DNA from: Rhodospirillaceae bacterium
Lineage (GTDB): Bacteria; Pseudomonadota; Alphaproteobacteria; UBA8366
Assembly: GCA_002724395.1 (NCBI GenBank)
Contig: PBOR01000016.1
Location: 32,608-96,607, forward strand
Reading direction: 5' to 3'
Length of the DNA: 64,000 nt
Positions 55,271-63,405 of this stretch are shown here, one piece after another. The notes beneath the pieces were generated by a model that saw only the letters and a program-made list of their open reading frames with translations, was not told the origin of the DNA and ran no database searches. Each line of letters opens with the position of its first letter. Positions within the stretch are counted from its first letter, which is position 1. A program made the translations under genes and the position numbers.

Positions 55271-56140
55271 ATGGGCTCATCACCCGGCAGTATATACACT
55301 CTTACTGAGCTACGCGAAAATGTTGTTACATGGCGCGCCAACGGAGAACAAATTGGATTGGTCCCGACAATGGGCGCGTTGCATGATGGTCATTTGTCTC
55401 TTGTGCAAAGGGCTATATCTGAATGCGATCGGGTAGTTGTCACAATTTTTGTTAATCCTAAACAGTTCGGGCCGACGGAAGACCTGGAAACTTATCCAAG
55501 AGATAATAAGAGTGACCTGCAAAAACTGGCAGCCTTCGATACTGCACTCGCCTATATTCCAGATGCTACAAAAATGTACGGGCCGGGGTTCTCGACCCGC
55601 GTTGAAGTCGACGGCTTAACGGAACACCTATGCGGAAAATTGCGTCCAAATTTCTTTAGCGGTGTCGCAACCATTGTCACAAAACTACTTATCCAATCGC
55701 TACCAGACCGAGCCTATTTCGGCGATAAAGACTTTCAGCAATTGTTGGTTATACGCCGATTGGCCACAGATTTAGACATCTCGGTAGATATCATCGGTTG
55801 CCCGGTAATCAGGGAACCAGACGGTTTGGCCTTCTCCTCAAGAAATGCTTATTTATCGACGAGGGACCGGATAACCGCACCGGCCCTATTCAAAATACTT
55901 CAGCAAACAGCTGAACGCGCCAAAGCAGGCGAGCCTTGCCGGGCCGCAGAAGCCTGGGCAAAGAATGAACTAATCCAACGCGGTTTCACCAAAGTTGAAT
56001 ACGTAGATATCCGAAGAGAAGAAACGTTAGAATCTCTCGACATGATAAATGAGAGATCACCGCGAGCACGTGTATTTGGTGCTGCATACCTCGGCACAAC
56101 TCGCTTGATTGACAACGTCACGGCTACGTCGCATGGCTAG
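55271..56140 (+). CDS. panC: Pantoate-beta-alanine ligase
   Basis: A 289-residue ATP-dependent ligase that makes pantothenate. The HIGH-like site is in LVPTMGALHDGHLSLVQRA (about 31-49), and FVNPKQFGPTEDLETYPRD, FFSGVATIVTKL, YFGDKDFQQL and GLAFSSRNAYLS follow. I start at ATG 55271, 14 bases after the panB stop; the frame is open to 55220 inside panB but lacks family-like sequence there. Confidence 0.94.
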   Translation: MGSSPGSIYTLTELRENVVTWRANGEQIGLVPTMGALHDGHLSLVQRAISECDRVVVTIFVNPKQFGPTEDLETYPRDNKSDLQKLAAFDTALAYIPDATKMYGPGFSTRVEVDGLTEHLCGKLRPNFFSGVATIVTKLLIQSLPDRAYFGDKDFQQLLVIRRLATDLDISVDIIGCPVIREPDGLAFSSRNAYLSTRDRITAPALFKILQQTAERAKAGEPCRAAEAWAKNELIQRGFTKVEYVDIRREETLESLDMINERSPRARVFGAAYLGTTRLIDNVTATSHG

Positions 56141-56425
56141 CCAACGCCGGAAGAAGCGCAATCCGATTAATCCCAGAGAAAATAACACCCAATCATCCGG
56201 CTTGACCAAAGTCAAAACAAACTGGCCATTACGCTCACTCAAATCTAAAAAACGGTTAAGTTGATCGTTTTGGACAATAATGGCCGCAACAGGGAATCGA
56301 GTTTGGCCAATACTTATATTTACCATCACAAGCGCTGACAGAAAAATCATAGGCCGTTGATAATTTAATTGCTCAAAGGAGATCTTCTCGAAGCTAAAAT
56401 CAATAAAATCGTTCGGCCTTGTCAA
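56057..56425 (-). CDS. Doubtful small membrane protein overlapping panC end
   Basis: A 122-codon frame starting at TTG, 30 bases after the lipoprotein gene on the same strand, and running 84 bases into the opposite strand of panC. It has two hydrophobic parts (MIFLSALVMVNISIG and WVLFSLGLIGLRFF followed by RRW..MRRS). The tail looks slightly like a PEP-CTERM-type anchor with a basic end. No ribosome site is clear. I cannot assign a family, and the panC overlap weakens it. If not a gene, the 315 bases between panC and the lipoprotein gene hold nothing else that I see. Confidence 0.25.
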   Translation of the reverse strand: MTRPNDFIDFSFEKISFEQLNYQRPMIFLSALVMVNISIGQTRFPVAAIIVQNDQLNRFLDLSERNGQFVLTLVKPDDWVLFSLGLIGLRFFRRWLAMRRSRDVVNQASCAEVCSTKYTCSR

Positions 56426-56455
56426 AACGCCGATTTCACAATTTTCGCCGCAAAC

Positions 56456-57634
56456 CTATCGGACGTAAACGCGAACCTCGCTCGCCTGTGCAGTCGCACT
56501 GTTGGTTGCGGTCAAATTAACCCGGGATGATGGTAGCCCCATATCAGTTAGGGTGCGCAAAACGCCTTCGGAATTACGCTTAGCGGCAGTGGTGTTCAGA
56601 ATGCGCGCTGAGGGTGAGCCAACCTTGGGGCTAACCGCCACAAGATCAAAGACCGCATCAGGCTTTCGTTCTACAGCACGGCTCACCGCATTATAAAGTG
56701 CTTGCTTATACGCCACGTTTTGCCGATCAAATCTGATAACCACTAAAGGACGACTCGAGGCGCGGCGTTTGCCAGAGCGAGCTGCCGTCCGGGCCTTAAT
56801 TTCAGCTTGCGCAAAAGCGCGATTCATCAAGCTCGCGCCGTAACGCTCACCATTTTTAATAGCTATAGACATGGTTGTGAGATTTCGCCGTTCATTAGCG
56901 AGATAACTAGATTGCCGGTTAATATCATTACTAAGCTCGTTCAACAGGCGGTTTATAACCACAACTGTACGATTGGCCTCATCTTCAACACCACGAAGAT
57001 GCACATGATCTTCATCGACAGCACCGCTCAAAGTGTATGTGGCACGAACGCTATCCAACAAATAACCAGCGACTGTCGCCTCCGAACCAGAATCGTTCGA
57101 TAGTCCGTTCATTTTAGAGATATTATCTTCAATTTTTTCAAGCTGCTGCTGCGCCTCATTCCATTGCTTAACCAAAACAGGATTACCCGGAGTAGTACCA
57201 GCCTGCAACTTGGCATTCATAGCCGCCACGATACCGTGATAACGTTGAGTCGAAGACTCATTTTCGGTCCTTAATTTATTCATGCGAACATTGAGACGCT
57301 TTACCGCGCCTCTTAATTTTTCTAAATCACCGCGCATTGAAACAATTTTCTTGCCAACAAACGTGCCTGTGGGTTTCAGTGCGGGACCGGCAGCAACGCG
57401 AGTGGCTGAAGAGGTTGCTGCAGTCGCTGTGGGTGGCTTGTAAGCGCTAAAAGCTGATGTTCCAGCTGATGGTGTCGGTGCTTTCAACACTAACGAACTG
57501 GCAGTTTGCTTAGTTTGAGCCGAAGCTGGATTCGGATTTTCGCCTGACAATGACGGCCACATACTATTCGACTCGCAACCTGCGAGGAGTAAGCCGCTCG
57601 AAATTAAAACGAACGTTGTTCGTGAAAATGTCAT
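56456..57634 (-). CDS. Large coiled-coil lipoprotein with OmpA-like C-terminal domain
   Basis: A 392-residue envelope protein. The lipobox is LLLAGC (Cys19), so it is lipid-anchored. An Ala/Ser/Thr-rich linker (about 30-90) is followed by a long coiled coil (about 95-170; LEKLRGAVKRLNVRMNKLRT) and a second helical part. The C-terminus has RPLVVIRFDRQNVAYKQALY, AVFDLVAVSP and SSRVNLTATNSAT..EVRVYVR, an OmpA/peptidoglycan-binding-like arrangement that I know from other Rhodospirillales proteins. It probably links outer membrane and cell wall; function is not established. Confidence 0.8.
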   Translation of the reverse strand: MTFSRTTFVLISSGLLLAGCESNSMWPSLSGENPNPASAQTKQTASSLVLKAPTPSAGTSAFSAYKPPTATAATSSATRVAAGPALKPTGTFVGKKIVSMRGDLEKLRGAVKRLNVRMNKLRTENESSTQRYHGIVAAMNAKLQAGTTPGNPVLVKQWNEAQQQLEKIEDNISKMNGLSNDSGSEATVAGYLLDSVRATYTLSGAVDEDHVHLRGVEDEANRTVVVINRLLNELSNDINRQSSYLANERRNLTTMSIAIKNGERYGASLMNRAFAQAEIKARTAARSGKRRASSRPLVVIRFDRQNVAYKQALYNAVSRAVERKPDAVFDLVAVSPKVGSPSARILNTTAAKRNSEGVLRTLTDMGLPSSRVNLTATNSATAQASEVRVYVR

Positions 57635-57994
57635 CTTTACAAAACCACCTTGCGATTTACGAACTCATCAAACCCCATACTATATTATCACCGCTCTGAG
57701 CCTAAGGTTATAAATAACTCGGGTTCCGCGTAAGTATTTTTTACCTTCACAGCAACCACAATGATTCTACCGGAGCGAATATGGCTAAACAAGCAACAAA
57801 TCGCAACAAATATCATATGGAAATTCTGCGTTAAATTGGGCCACAGTAATTACCTTTAGAACCCCATAAATCATGAGGTTTCAATCAAACAAACCATTAT
57901 TGGCGCCAACCGGCTAGTCGCGCTAAAAAATCTTTCTCAAACTGCCTTCTCAAAAAAATTCGCAGTACTGCCTCATATTATCACTTGGTTCACC
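57635..57994. other. Gene-free stretch after the lipoprotein gene start
   Basis: 360 bases of AT-rich DNA between the lipoprotein start and the small membrane protein stop. No credible ORF. It must hold the lipoprotein promoter. No clear terminator seen. Confidence 0.45.
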
Positions 57995-58243
57995 CTACCA
58001 CTCAAGCCTAGCCTTTAAGGCATAAATTAGAGCTATCAGAATCGAGATCCCGATCAAGTTCGCGGCGTCAACTTTACCCGTTACTGTGAAAATATTTTCC
58101 ATAACTGACATTATAAAGGCACCAGATTGCTGGCCGAGCACCAAAAATATCAAAATACAAACTAATACAAGCAGTAACCCAAATTCCGCAAACATCCACA
58201 GGGCTTGGTTTAATTTCCCAAATTTTTTCAACATCTGTGACAT
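57995..58243 (-). CDS. Small two-helix membrane protein
   Basis: An 82-residue protein starting at ATG 58243 with AAGGGG seven bases before it (the longer frame to 58333 has no such site and runs through hairpins). Two hydrophobic helices, FAEFGLLLVLVCILIFLVLG and AANLIGISILIALIYAL, flank a short polar part (NIFTVTGKVD). There is a basic N-terminus and a basic end (KARLEW). No family recognised. It has the same two-helix plan as the next gene upstream, so the two may be distant paralogues or partners. Confidence 0.6.
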   Translation of the reverse strand: MSQMLKKFGKLNQALWMFAEFGLLLVLVCILIFLVLGQQSGAFIMSVMENIFTVTGKVDAANLIGISILIALIYALKARLEW

Positions 58244-58283
58244 TTTATGCCCCTTGAAGTCTAAAACCATATACCAAATAGTC

Positions 58284-58382
58284 AGGTGGGAGCGTAAACG
58301 CCCCCACCTATCGCGTAAGCGAATCTTGTCCAATCAAATTGGACACTAACTATTTAGAATAGCATCCGATCACACGGATGCT
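58284..58382. repeat. Three consecutive hairpins between two small membrane-protein genes
   Basis: Three stems lie in about 100 bases. 58284-58309 is an 11-bp stem with one mismatch and a TAAA loop (AGGTGGGAGCG / CGCCCCCACCT). 58328-58344 is GTCCAAT-CAA-ATTGGAC. 58361-58382 is AGCATCCG-ATCACA-CGGATGCT, a perfect stem 12 bases after the stop of the upstream gene. They may process, stabilise or attenuate the mRNA. Confidence 0.6.
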
Positions 58383-58394
58383 TCTGCTCTAAAG

Positions 58395-58622
58395 CTATTT
58401 TCTAGAAAACAACCAAAGAATGATACCGATACCGATCAAGCCAGCTAAGCCACCCTTAGCGAGCCCATCAACAAGGCTTATAATATTTCCAACGACAGAG
58501 CCCATGGGGCCAACATTGCCGGCACCAATCAACAGCGCGACGACGATAAATAACGCGAGCAAGCAAAGACCAATATCTGTAAGATCGGTTACAACACCTT
58601 TAATCTTCGAAATCATATCCAA
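58395..58622 (-). CDS. Small two-helix membrane protein
   Basis: A 75-residue protein with a strong GGGGAAT ribosome region before ATG 58622. Helix 1 is DIGLCLLALFIVVALLIGAG, followed by a Gly-rich turn (NVGPMGSVVGNIISLVDGLA), and helix 2 GLAGLIGIGIILWLF ends in SRK. No family recognised. The size, Gly-rich helices and short basic end recall holin-like, pilin-like or bacteriocin-like peptides, but nothing confirms any of these. It is followed by three hairpins and a second small membrane gene. Confidence 0.65.
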   Translation of the reverse strand: MDMISKIKGVVTDLTDIGLCLLALFIVVALLIGAGNVGPMGSVVGNIISLVDGLAKGGLAGLIGIGIILWLFSRK

Positions 58623-59184
58623 AATTCCCCTTAGATTTTAAGTAAGACACAACACTAATCCTAGATATGGTGCCACCTTTTGACTCAGAACACAATATCG
58701 TGATGAGAAGATTTTTTTTGTGCAGCGTACTCAATTATTGACTCAACATATCCTTTTGGCAAAAAAAGAAAAATCCAGCCTTAGGAGTAGTTTATTTTGC
58801 AACGCACCATGGGCATCTGCCGTTTTACTAATAAAATATGAACGCCACGATCAGCGAATCCTGTGGTAAAAGACCGTTTTAGCCAAACTCAACCCGAGGG
58901 GATTTTGCCAATCACCGATTAGCAATGACCTTTGGTTCTTATTTTGCCTGCAGTAGAGAAAACAGTGCTCCCTTAGAGTTTAGTTCATTGATTTGATAAT
59001 GAAATCGAAAATCCACTTATCAACACACCAGTCAGAAATACCGATAGGTGAAAACTTCTGGGTGACAATCCGATAGTGCTAGGCTAATTAGAGCGCCGCT
59101 GTTGTACTGTATTTTGCTAGAAATTTTCGCCTTAAAGTTATTTTTTGGTGGATTATAGTTGTATCGGCTACAGTCCAATGCGGG
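58623..59184. other. Long gene-free stretch before tRNA-Arg
   Basis: 562 AT-rich bases with no credible ORF on either strand. It should contain the promoters of the small membrane protein gene (minus) and of the tRNA (plus), but I cannot point to clear boxes. Confidence 0.45.
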
Positions 59185-59261
59185 GCGCCCGTAGCTCAAC
59201 TGGATAGAGTACCTGACTACGGATCAGGGGGTTGGGGGTTCGAATCCTCCCGGGCGCGCCA
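59185..59261 (+). tRNA. tRNA-Arg (anticodon ACG)
   Basis: A complete 77-base cloverleaf including an encoded CCA: acceptor stem GCGCCCG with CGGGCGC, D arm GCTC...GAGT, anticodon arm CCTGA-CTACGGA-TCAGG with ACG in the loop, and T arm GGGGG-TTCGAAT-CCTCC with one G-T pair. The A at position 34 is expected to be edited to inosine by TadA to read CGU, CGC and CGA codons. Confidence 0.96.
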
Positions 59262-59348
59262 TCCCTCTTGAGACAAAACTAGCAACCTCGAAAATATGTT
59301 CGATACAACCTCTATTGCTAGCAGGTGCTCCAGAGCTTCGTCAGGTTT

Positions 59349-59396
59349 AAACCCAGCATTGCCAATACCAAATAATTTTAAAAGCTGGGTTTTTCT
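59349..59396 (+). terminator. Possible terminator after tRNA-Arg
   Basis: AAACCCAGC (59349-59357) pairs with GCTGGGTTT (59384-59392), followed by TT. The 26-base loop is long for an intrinsic terminator, so this is tentative. It is the only such structure downstream of the tRNA. Confidence 0.35.
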
Positions 59397-59499
59397 TGCG
59401 TAAGGCTCTACGTTTTCCCATTCACGTTACGGCTTCTTTTGCTGATTTTTTGTACGATCCTCTTTTTTGGCCTCCCGATTTTTCTCAGGTGGCTTGGCC

Positions 59500-60054
59500 T
59501 TAACAGCTCACTTTCTTTTTGTGACGAAATTGCTGATTATTTTTTTGCCTCTTTGATGTCTTAGGCTCCTTGTGACTTTTTTTCTTGGATATTATCTCTC
59601 CAACCCAGAGCCCACGGTTCGACTGTCTCGCATCATCTTCATCAACTTTGTAACGATCCGTTTGCTCAACATATGCCTTTGCCCAGCCTGATCTCACATG
59701 CTCCTCTGCGATATCATGCTCACCGGCATAGCAAGTTGCATAAATAATCCCCGCCGTTTTCGAGGTGACTTTTTCAATGTCGCAAGATAGGAATACCCCA
59801 TCCGCAATTTTGATCAGCGCAGCCCAGGAAACGATGCCACACCTCATTATCGCTGCATTGACAAGGCAGCTTTGGGTCTTTGACGGTGCCACAACACCAA
59901 AAAGTCGGATTTTCTGCTTGCCAACTGACAAGAGATCACCTGACAAAACCGTCGCGACGCCACTAATTTCCTTCGCGCGCGCTTCAAAAGACAAAAACAG
60001 CACAGATAATGCCATGGTGACCGCTATCCAAGCCCACTTTTTAGCTTCAGACAT
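59500..60054 (-). CDS. SNase-like (thermonuclease-fold) protein, probably inactive
   Basis: A 184-residue exported protein: a signal segment (about 7-27, ending EARA), an OB-fold of the staphylococcal-nuclease type (GVATVLSGDLLSVGKQKIRL, about 32-51; then ATCYAGEHDIAEEHVRSGWA and DDARQSNRGLW), and a very basic Lys-rich tail. Against staphylococcal nuclease, the Arg35 position is kept (Arg50), but Asp40 and Glu43 appear as Val55 and Ser58. So the calcium/catalytic site is broken. It may bind nucleic acid or another ligand. It overlaps the zinc-ribbon gene by 8 bases. Confidence 0.75.
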   Translation of the reverse strand: MSEAKKWAWIAVTMALSVLFLSFEARAKEISGVATVLSGDLLSVGKQKIRLFGVVAPSKTQSCLVNAAIMRCGIVSWAALIKIADGVFLSCDIEKVTSKTAGIIYATCYAGEHDIAEEHVRSGWAKAYVEQTDRYKVDEDDARQSNRGLWVGEIISKKKSHKEPKTSKRQKNNQQFRHKKKVSC

Positions 60055-60247
60055 CCAGCGTTTCTTTTGCGCTGAAATTCACGCCTTTTCTATTTTGAGT
60101 ATGTTCTCCAATAGCTTCGCAGCTAGCACCATCACAACAAGGCGCTATATTTGTTTTGCAAATAATGCATTGTGCATGGCCGTGGACATAATCCAAGGGG
60201 GTTATATGGCCACAAAAAGGGCAACAAATGGTCGATGTGGCGGACAT
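60047..60247 (-). CDS. Small zinc-ribbon-like protein
   Basis: A 66-residue cysteine-rich protein with CCPFCGH near residue 9 and CIICKTNIAPCC about 17 residues later, a CXXC-X17-CXXC layout that should bind zinc. I start at ATG 60247; a GTG at 60265 would add six residues. Its stop overlaps the SNase-like start, so the two are probably co-translated. Family not recognised; a similar pairing elsewhere would support a joint role. Confidence 0.6.
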   Translation of the reverse strand: MSATSTICCPFCGHITPLDYVHGHAQCIICKTNIAPCCDGASCEAIGEHTQNRKGVNFSAKETLDV

Positions 60248-60335
60248 ACGAGTAGAATACCACACATATGAATACCGACAAAATTCACACGCGTGAAATT
60301 CTAATTGCCACTAGAAGCCAGCCTCCGAGTCGGCG

Positions 60336-61436
60336 CTAAGTCGTTAAGGACCCCACCTGCTCGAGACTTTCGGGCATCCGGGCATCATATTGGCTGGCTA
60401 ATGGCAAAATCATGCGCTCTACAGCTTCCCGGCCTAACGTATCCATCAACGCACAAGGTGGCTTACCAAATTTAAGCGCCAGTGCAGCCCCTAAGTCGAT
60501 ATCTGCTGGAATGGCGACTTCTTCATCTATTTCTTGAAGAACCGGCAGAAATATAGCACCCATCAATCGGTCAGCAATTTCTTGGTCACGTATTTCATCC
60601 GGTCCCGAATTAAGCGGATCAATAGACCAGGCTTCGGCATGCTTGCCTTTATTCACAAGCGAAGTGGCTGGGGCATAGAAAGCACCAAGTTCAGTCAAAT
60701 TATCCTGAGCGTGCAACATCACCTGCATTCCCACCAAATTCATAACCACGAATGGACCTGCAGCGGCTCCTAAAACATGGGTAGCCACGCGGTCAATTTC
60801 CGCGGTGCTACCAAGTCCTTCATCGAAAAGACGAGCGGCTTCGTTGGCATAGGGACAAAAAAATCGGTTGAGCGCAAACCCACTACTATCCCGGCATAAC
60901 ACGGGCCTTTTGTGGGTTTCACGGCAAAAATATAATACCTCCTGGACAACGCTATCATCAGTTTTTTTCCCTCTTACCACCTCAACAATGGGGCTAACCG
61001 CCGGCGGATTAAAATAATGAATTCCTAAAAAGCGTGCAGGATTGTGCACTTTCTCCCCCAACGCGCTCACTTTCAAGCAACTAGTATTCGTTCCAAGAAT
61101 CACATCATCTTTAAGCAAGCCCCTAAGATTACTGTAGACCTCGGCTTTTAAATCGAAGCGCTCAAATACAGCCTCAATCACTAAATCACAGTTCCCCAGA
61201 GCATCCAGCTTGCCCCCCACGCTCAAACGCTCCAGTGCTGCCGCAGCAGCCGTCTGGCTCATCCGTTCCTTATCGACATTGCGCGCGTAAAATTTTCGGG
61301 CTCGTTCAAGTGCGCTATCAAGTTTTTCCTGAGAAAGGTCGATAAGACTAACCTCCATACCGTTTTCCGCAATATTGGTTGCGATGCCAGAACCCATGGT
61401 GCCGGCGCCGATAATGCCTACCCGCTCAATCGTCAT
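60336..61436 (-). CDS. 3-hydroxyacyl-CoA dehydrogenase
   Basis: A 366-residue NAD-dependent dehydrogenase of fatty-acid or butanoate metabolism. The Rossmann motif VGIIGAGTMGSGIATNIAEN (about 6-25), the catalytic His in FLGIHYFNPPAVSPIVEVV and Asn/Ser in NTSC, and the helical C-terminal domain (NRFFCPYANEAARLFDEG) are visible. It is about 80 residues longer than plain PaaH/Hbd, having two C-terminal domain copies as in some members. Single gene, divergent from the ABC-2 locus. Confidence 0.9.
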   Translation of the reverse strand: MTIERVGIIGAGTMGSGIATNIAENGMEVSLIDLSQEKLDSALERARKFYARNVDKERMSQTAAAAALERLSVGGKLDALGNCDLVIEAVFERFDLKAEVYSNLRGLLKDDVILGTNTSCLKVSALGEKVHNPARFLGIHYFNPPAVSPIVEVVRGKKTDDSVVQEVLYFCRETHKRPVLCRDSSGFALNRFFCPYANEAARLFDEGLGSTAEIDRVATHVLGAAAGPFVVMNLVGMQVMLHAQDNLTELGAFYAPATSLVNKGKHAEAWSIDPLNSGPDEIRDQEIADRLMGAIFLPVLQEIDEEVAIPADIDLGAALALKFGKPPCALMDTLGREAVERMILPLASQYDARMPESLEQVGSLTT

Positions 61437-61731
61437 TTAATTGCTCCAAGAAAAAATCCCCGTCGTTAGTTGCCACATGCTAGACTGCTTGAATCACTGC
61501 CGCAACGACTTTGCTGCGGTGCAGCGTAAAATTCAACTAGGCCTCAATATAAGACAAACACCGCTCCCCTTCCATTTCACGCACGTAAACCAATTCCATT
61601 GCGCACAAGGCTGGAATTGCGTAAACCCCTTGCAATCTTCCGAATAATTCTTACTTCGGTTTGAAAGGCTTACTACTAATTTCTGCCGCAACCGCAAAGT
61701 TGGCGGGCAAAATTATGGGAGGGAGAAAAGA

Positions 61732-62649
61732 ATGATTGAAGTCGAGGGGCTTTGTAAGAAATTTGGGCCAAATCTCGCCGTCGATAACATTTCCTTTAAT
61801 CTCCAAAAAGGTGAAGTGCTTGGTTTCTTGGGCCCAAACGGTGCCGGCAAATCAACCACGATGAAAATGATCACAGGTTTTCTGCCGCCCAGCGGCGGCA
61901 CGGCACGGATAAATGGATATGACGTCCAAGAAAATCCAATTGAAGTAAAAAAATCGATTGGATACTTGCCGGAAGGCGCCCCCATGTGGACTGATATGAA
62001 CGTGGCGAGTTTTTTGAGTTTCATCGCCAATGTTCGGGGCTTTAAGGGTGTGAAGGCGGACGCAAAAGTCGAAGACGCCGTAGACCAAACCCATTTAAAA
62101 GACGTTCTCTTCCAACCCATCGAAACTTTATCAAAAGGCTTTAAGCGCCGCGTTGGCCTCGCGCAAGCTTTGTTACACGATCCAGAAATTTTAATCTTAG
62201 ACGAGCCTACCGATGGCTTAGACCCCAACCAAAAACACGAAGTTCGCCGCCTCATTCAGAAGATGGCCGGGGAAAAGGCAATAATCATATCCACTCACAT
62301 TCTCGAAGAAGTAGAAGCTGTTTGCACTCGCGCAATCATTATTGCTAAAGGAAAGTTGCTCGCCGATGCCACACCTAATGAGCTACTTAAGCGCTCTGAT
62401 CACTATAATAGTGTCTCTGTTTCTGTTTCTAATACAGAGAAAGCAAAGAAAGTATTAGAAGCTCTTGATCCTGTTCGAAGTGTCGATATTACCAACAAAG
62501 ACTGGCTTTTGGCTTATCCAAAAGGTGAAAATCCTATTAACGAGGATGTTGCCCAGGCGTTGCGCTCTGCACGGCTCAAAGTGAATGAAATTCGTTTAGA
62601 GGCCGGTCGCCTTGATGATGTGTTCCGAACAATTACGACGAAAAGCTGA
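61732..62649 (+). CDS. ABC-2 type transporter ATPase (GldA-like)
   Basis: A 305-residue ATPase: Walker A GPNGAGKSTT (about 37-46), signature LSKGFKRRV, Walker B LILDEPTDGLDP, switch His in STHILEE, and a C-terminal regulatory part. The sequence style (LPEGAPMWTDMNV) is that of GldA and related exporters. It begins a three-gene locus with a permease 8 bases on and an auxiliary protein after it. Role and cargo are not known outside gliding bacteria. Confidence 0.9.
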   Translation: MIEVEGLCKKFGPNLAVDNISFNLQKGEVLGFLGPNGAGKSTTMKMITGFLPPSGGTARINGYDVQENPIEVKKSIGYLPEGAPMWTDMNVASFLSFIANVRGFKGVKADAKVEDAVDQTHLKDVLFQPIETLSKGFKRRVGLAQALLHDPEILILDEPTDGLDPNQKHEVRRLIQKMAGEKAIIISTHILEEVEAVCTRAIIIAKGKLLADATPNELLKRSDHYNSVSVSVSNTEKAKKVLEALDPVRSVDITNKDWLLAYPKGENPINEDVAQALRSARLKVNEIRLEAGRLDDVFRTITTKS

Positions 62650-62657
62650 GCTGAACT

Positions 62658-63392
62658 ATGCGCAATATATTGATTATTTTTCGCCGCGAAATGGCTAGCT
62701 ATTTTGCTACCCCACTAGCATACATTTTCATTATTATTTTTCTCGTTATGGCCGGTGTGTTGACGATCTTCATCGGTAATTTCGTTGGGCAAGGTCAAGC
62801 AGATTTGCAGTCTTTTTTCGGACTTCATCCGTGGTTTTATTTATTTCTGATCCCCGCTCTTTCGATGAGGTTATGGGCCGAAGAAAGAAAAACCGGTACC
62901 ATTGAACTCACCATGACGTTACCACTAAAGCTTGGTGAAACCGTGATTGGTAAGTTTATGGCGGCTTGGGTGTTCGCCGGTATTGCTCTGGCGTTAACTT
63001 TCCCGTTCTGGATTACAGTTAACTACCTTGGTAACCCAGATAACGGAGTCATCTTAACAAGTTATTTAGGCAGTTGGCTTATGGCAGGCAGTTACCTCGC
63101 CATCGGCGGATTTTTTTCAGCGCTCACTCGCAATCAGGTAATCGCCTTCGTTGTGACAGTCACGGCTTGCTTCTTTTTCGTGGCCTTGGGGTCAGCGATT
63201 GTAATCGATTTCCTTGATGGCTGGCTTGCTGATAGCATTCTGGAATTTATTCGATATTTAAGTTTCCTAAATCATTTTGTCGGCATCTCCAAAGGTGTTC
63301 TTGATCTTCGAAGTATTGTTTTCTTCGTTAGTATAATCGGTCTATTTCTAACCTTGAATGCGATCGTGATTGATCGCGTCCGATCAAGTTAA
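62658..63392 (+). CDS. ABC-2 type permease (GldF-like)
   Basis: A 244-residue membrane protein with six hydrophobic segments. It opens with ILIIFRREMASYFATPLAYI and has the ABC-2 core MRLWAEERKTGTIELTMTLP followed by GETVIGKF. This is the GldF/NosY-like permease family, one of whose members (NosY) works with copper enzymes, but the next gene is of GldG type, so a GldFG-like exporter is the better call. Confidence 0.88.
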   Translation: MRNILIIFRREMASYFATPLAYIFIIIFLVMAGVLTIFIGNFVGQGQADLQSFFGLHPWFYLFLIPALSMRLWAEERKTGTIELTMTLPLKLGETVIGKFMAAWVFAGIALALTFPFWITVNYLGNPDNGVILTSYLGSWLMAGSYLAIGGFFSALTRNQVIAFVVTVTACFFFVALGSAIVIDFLDGWLADSILEFIRYLSFLNHFVGISKGVLDLRSIVFFVSIIGLFLTLNAIVIDRVRSS

Positions 63393-63405
63393 AGGAGGGA
63401 TCGGC

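Noticed and set aside
62658-63392. ABC-2 permease as NosY in a nitrous oxide reductase cluster
   Set aside because: The following gene is GldG-like and no nosZ, nosD or nosF-type set is present.
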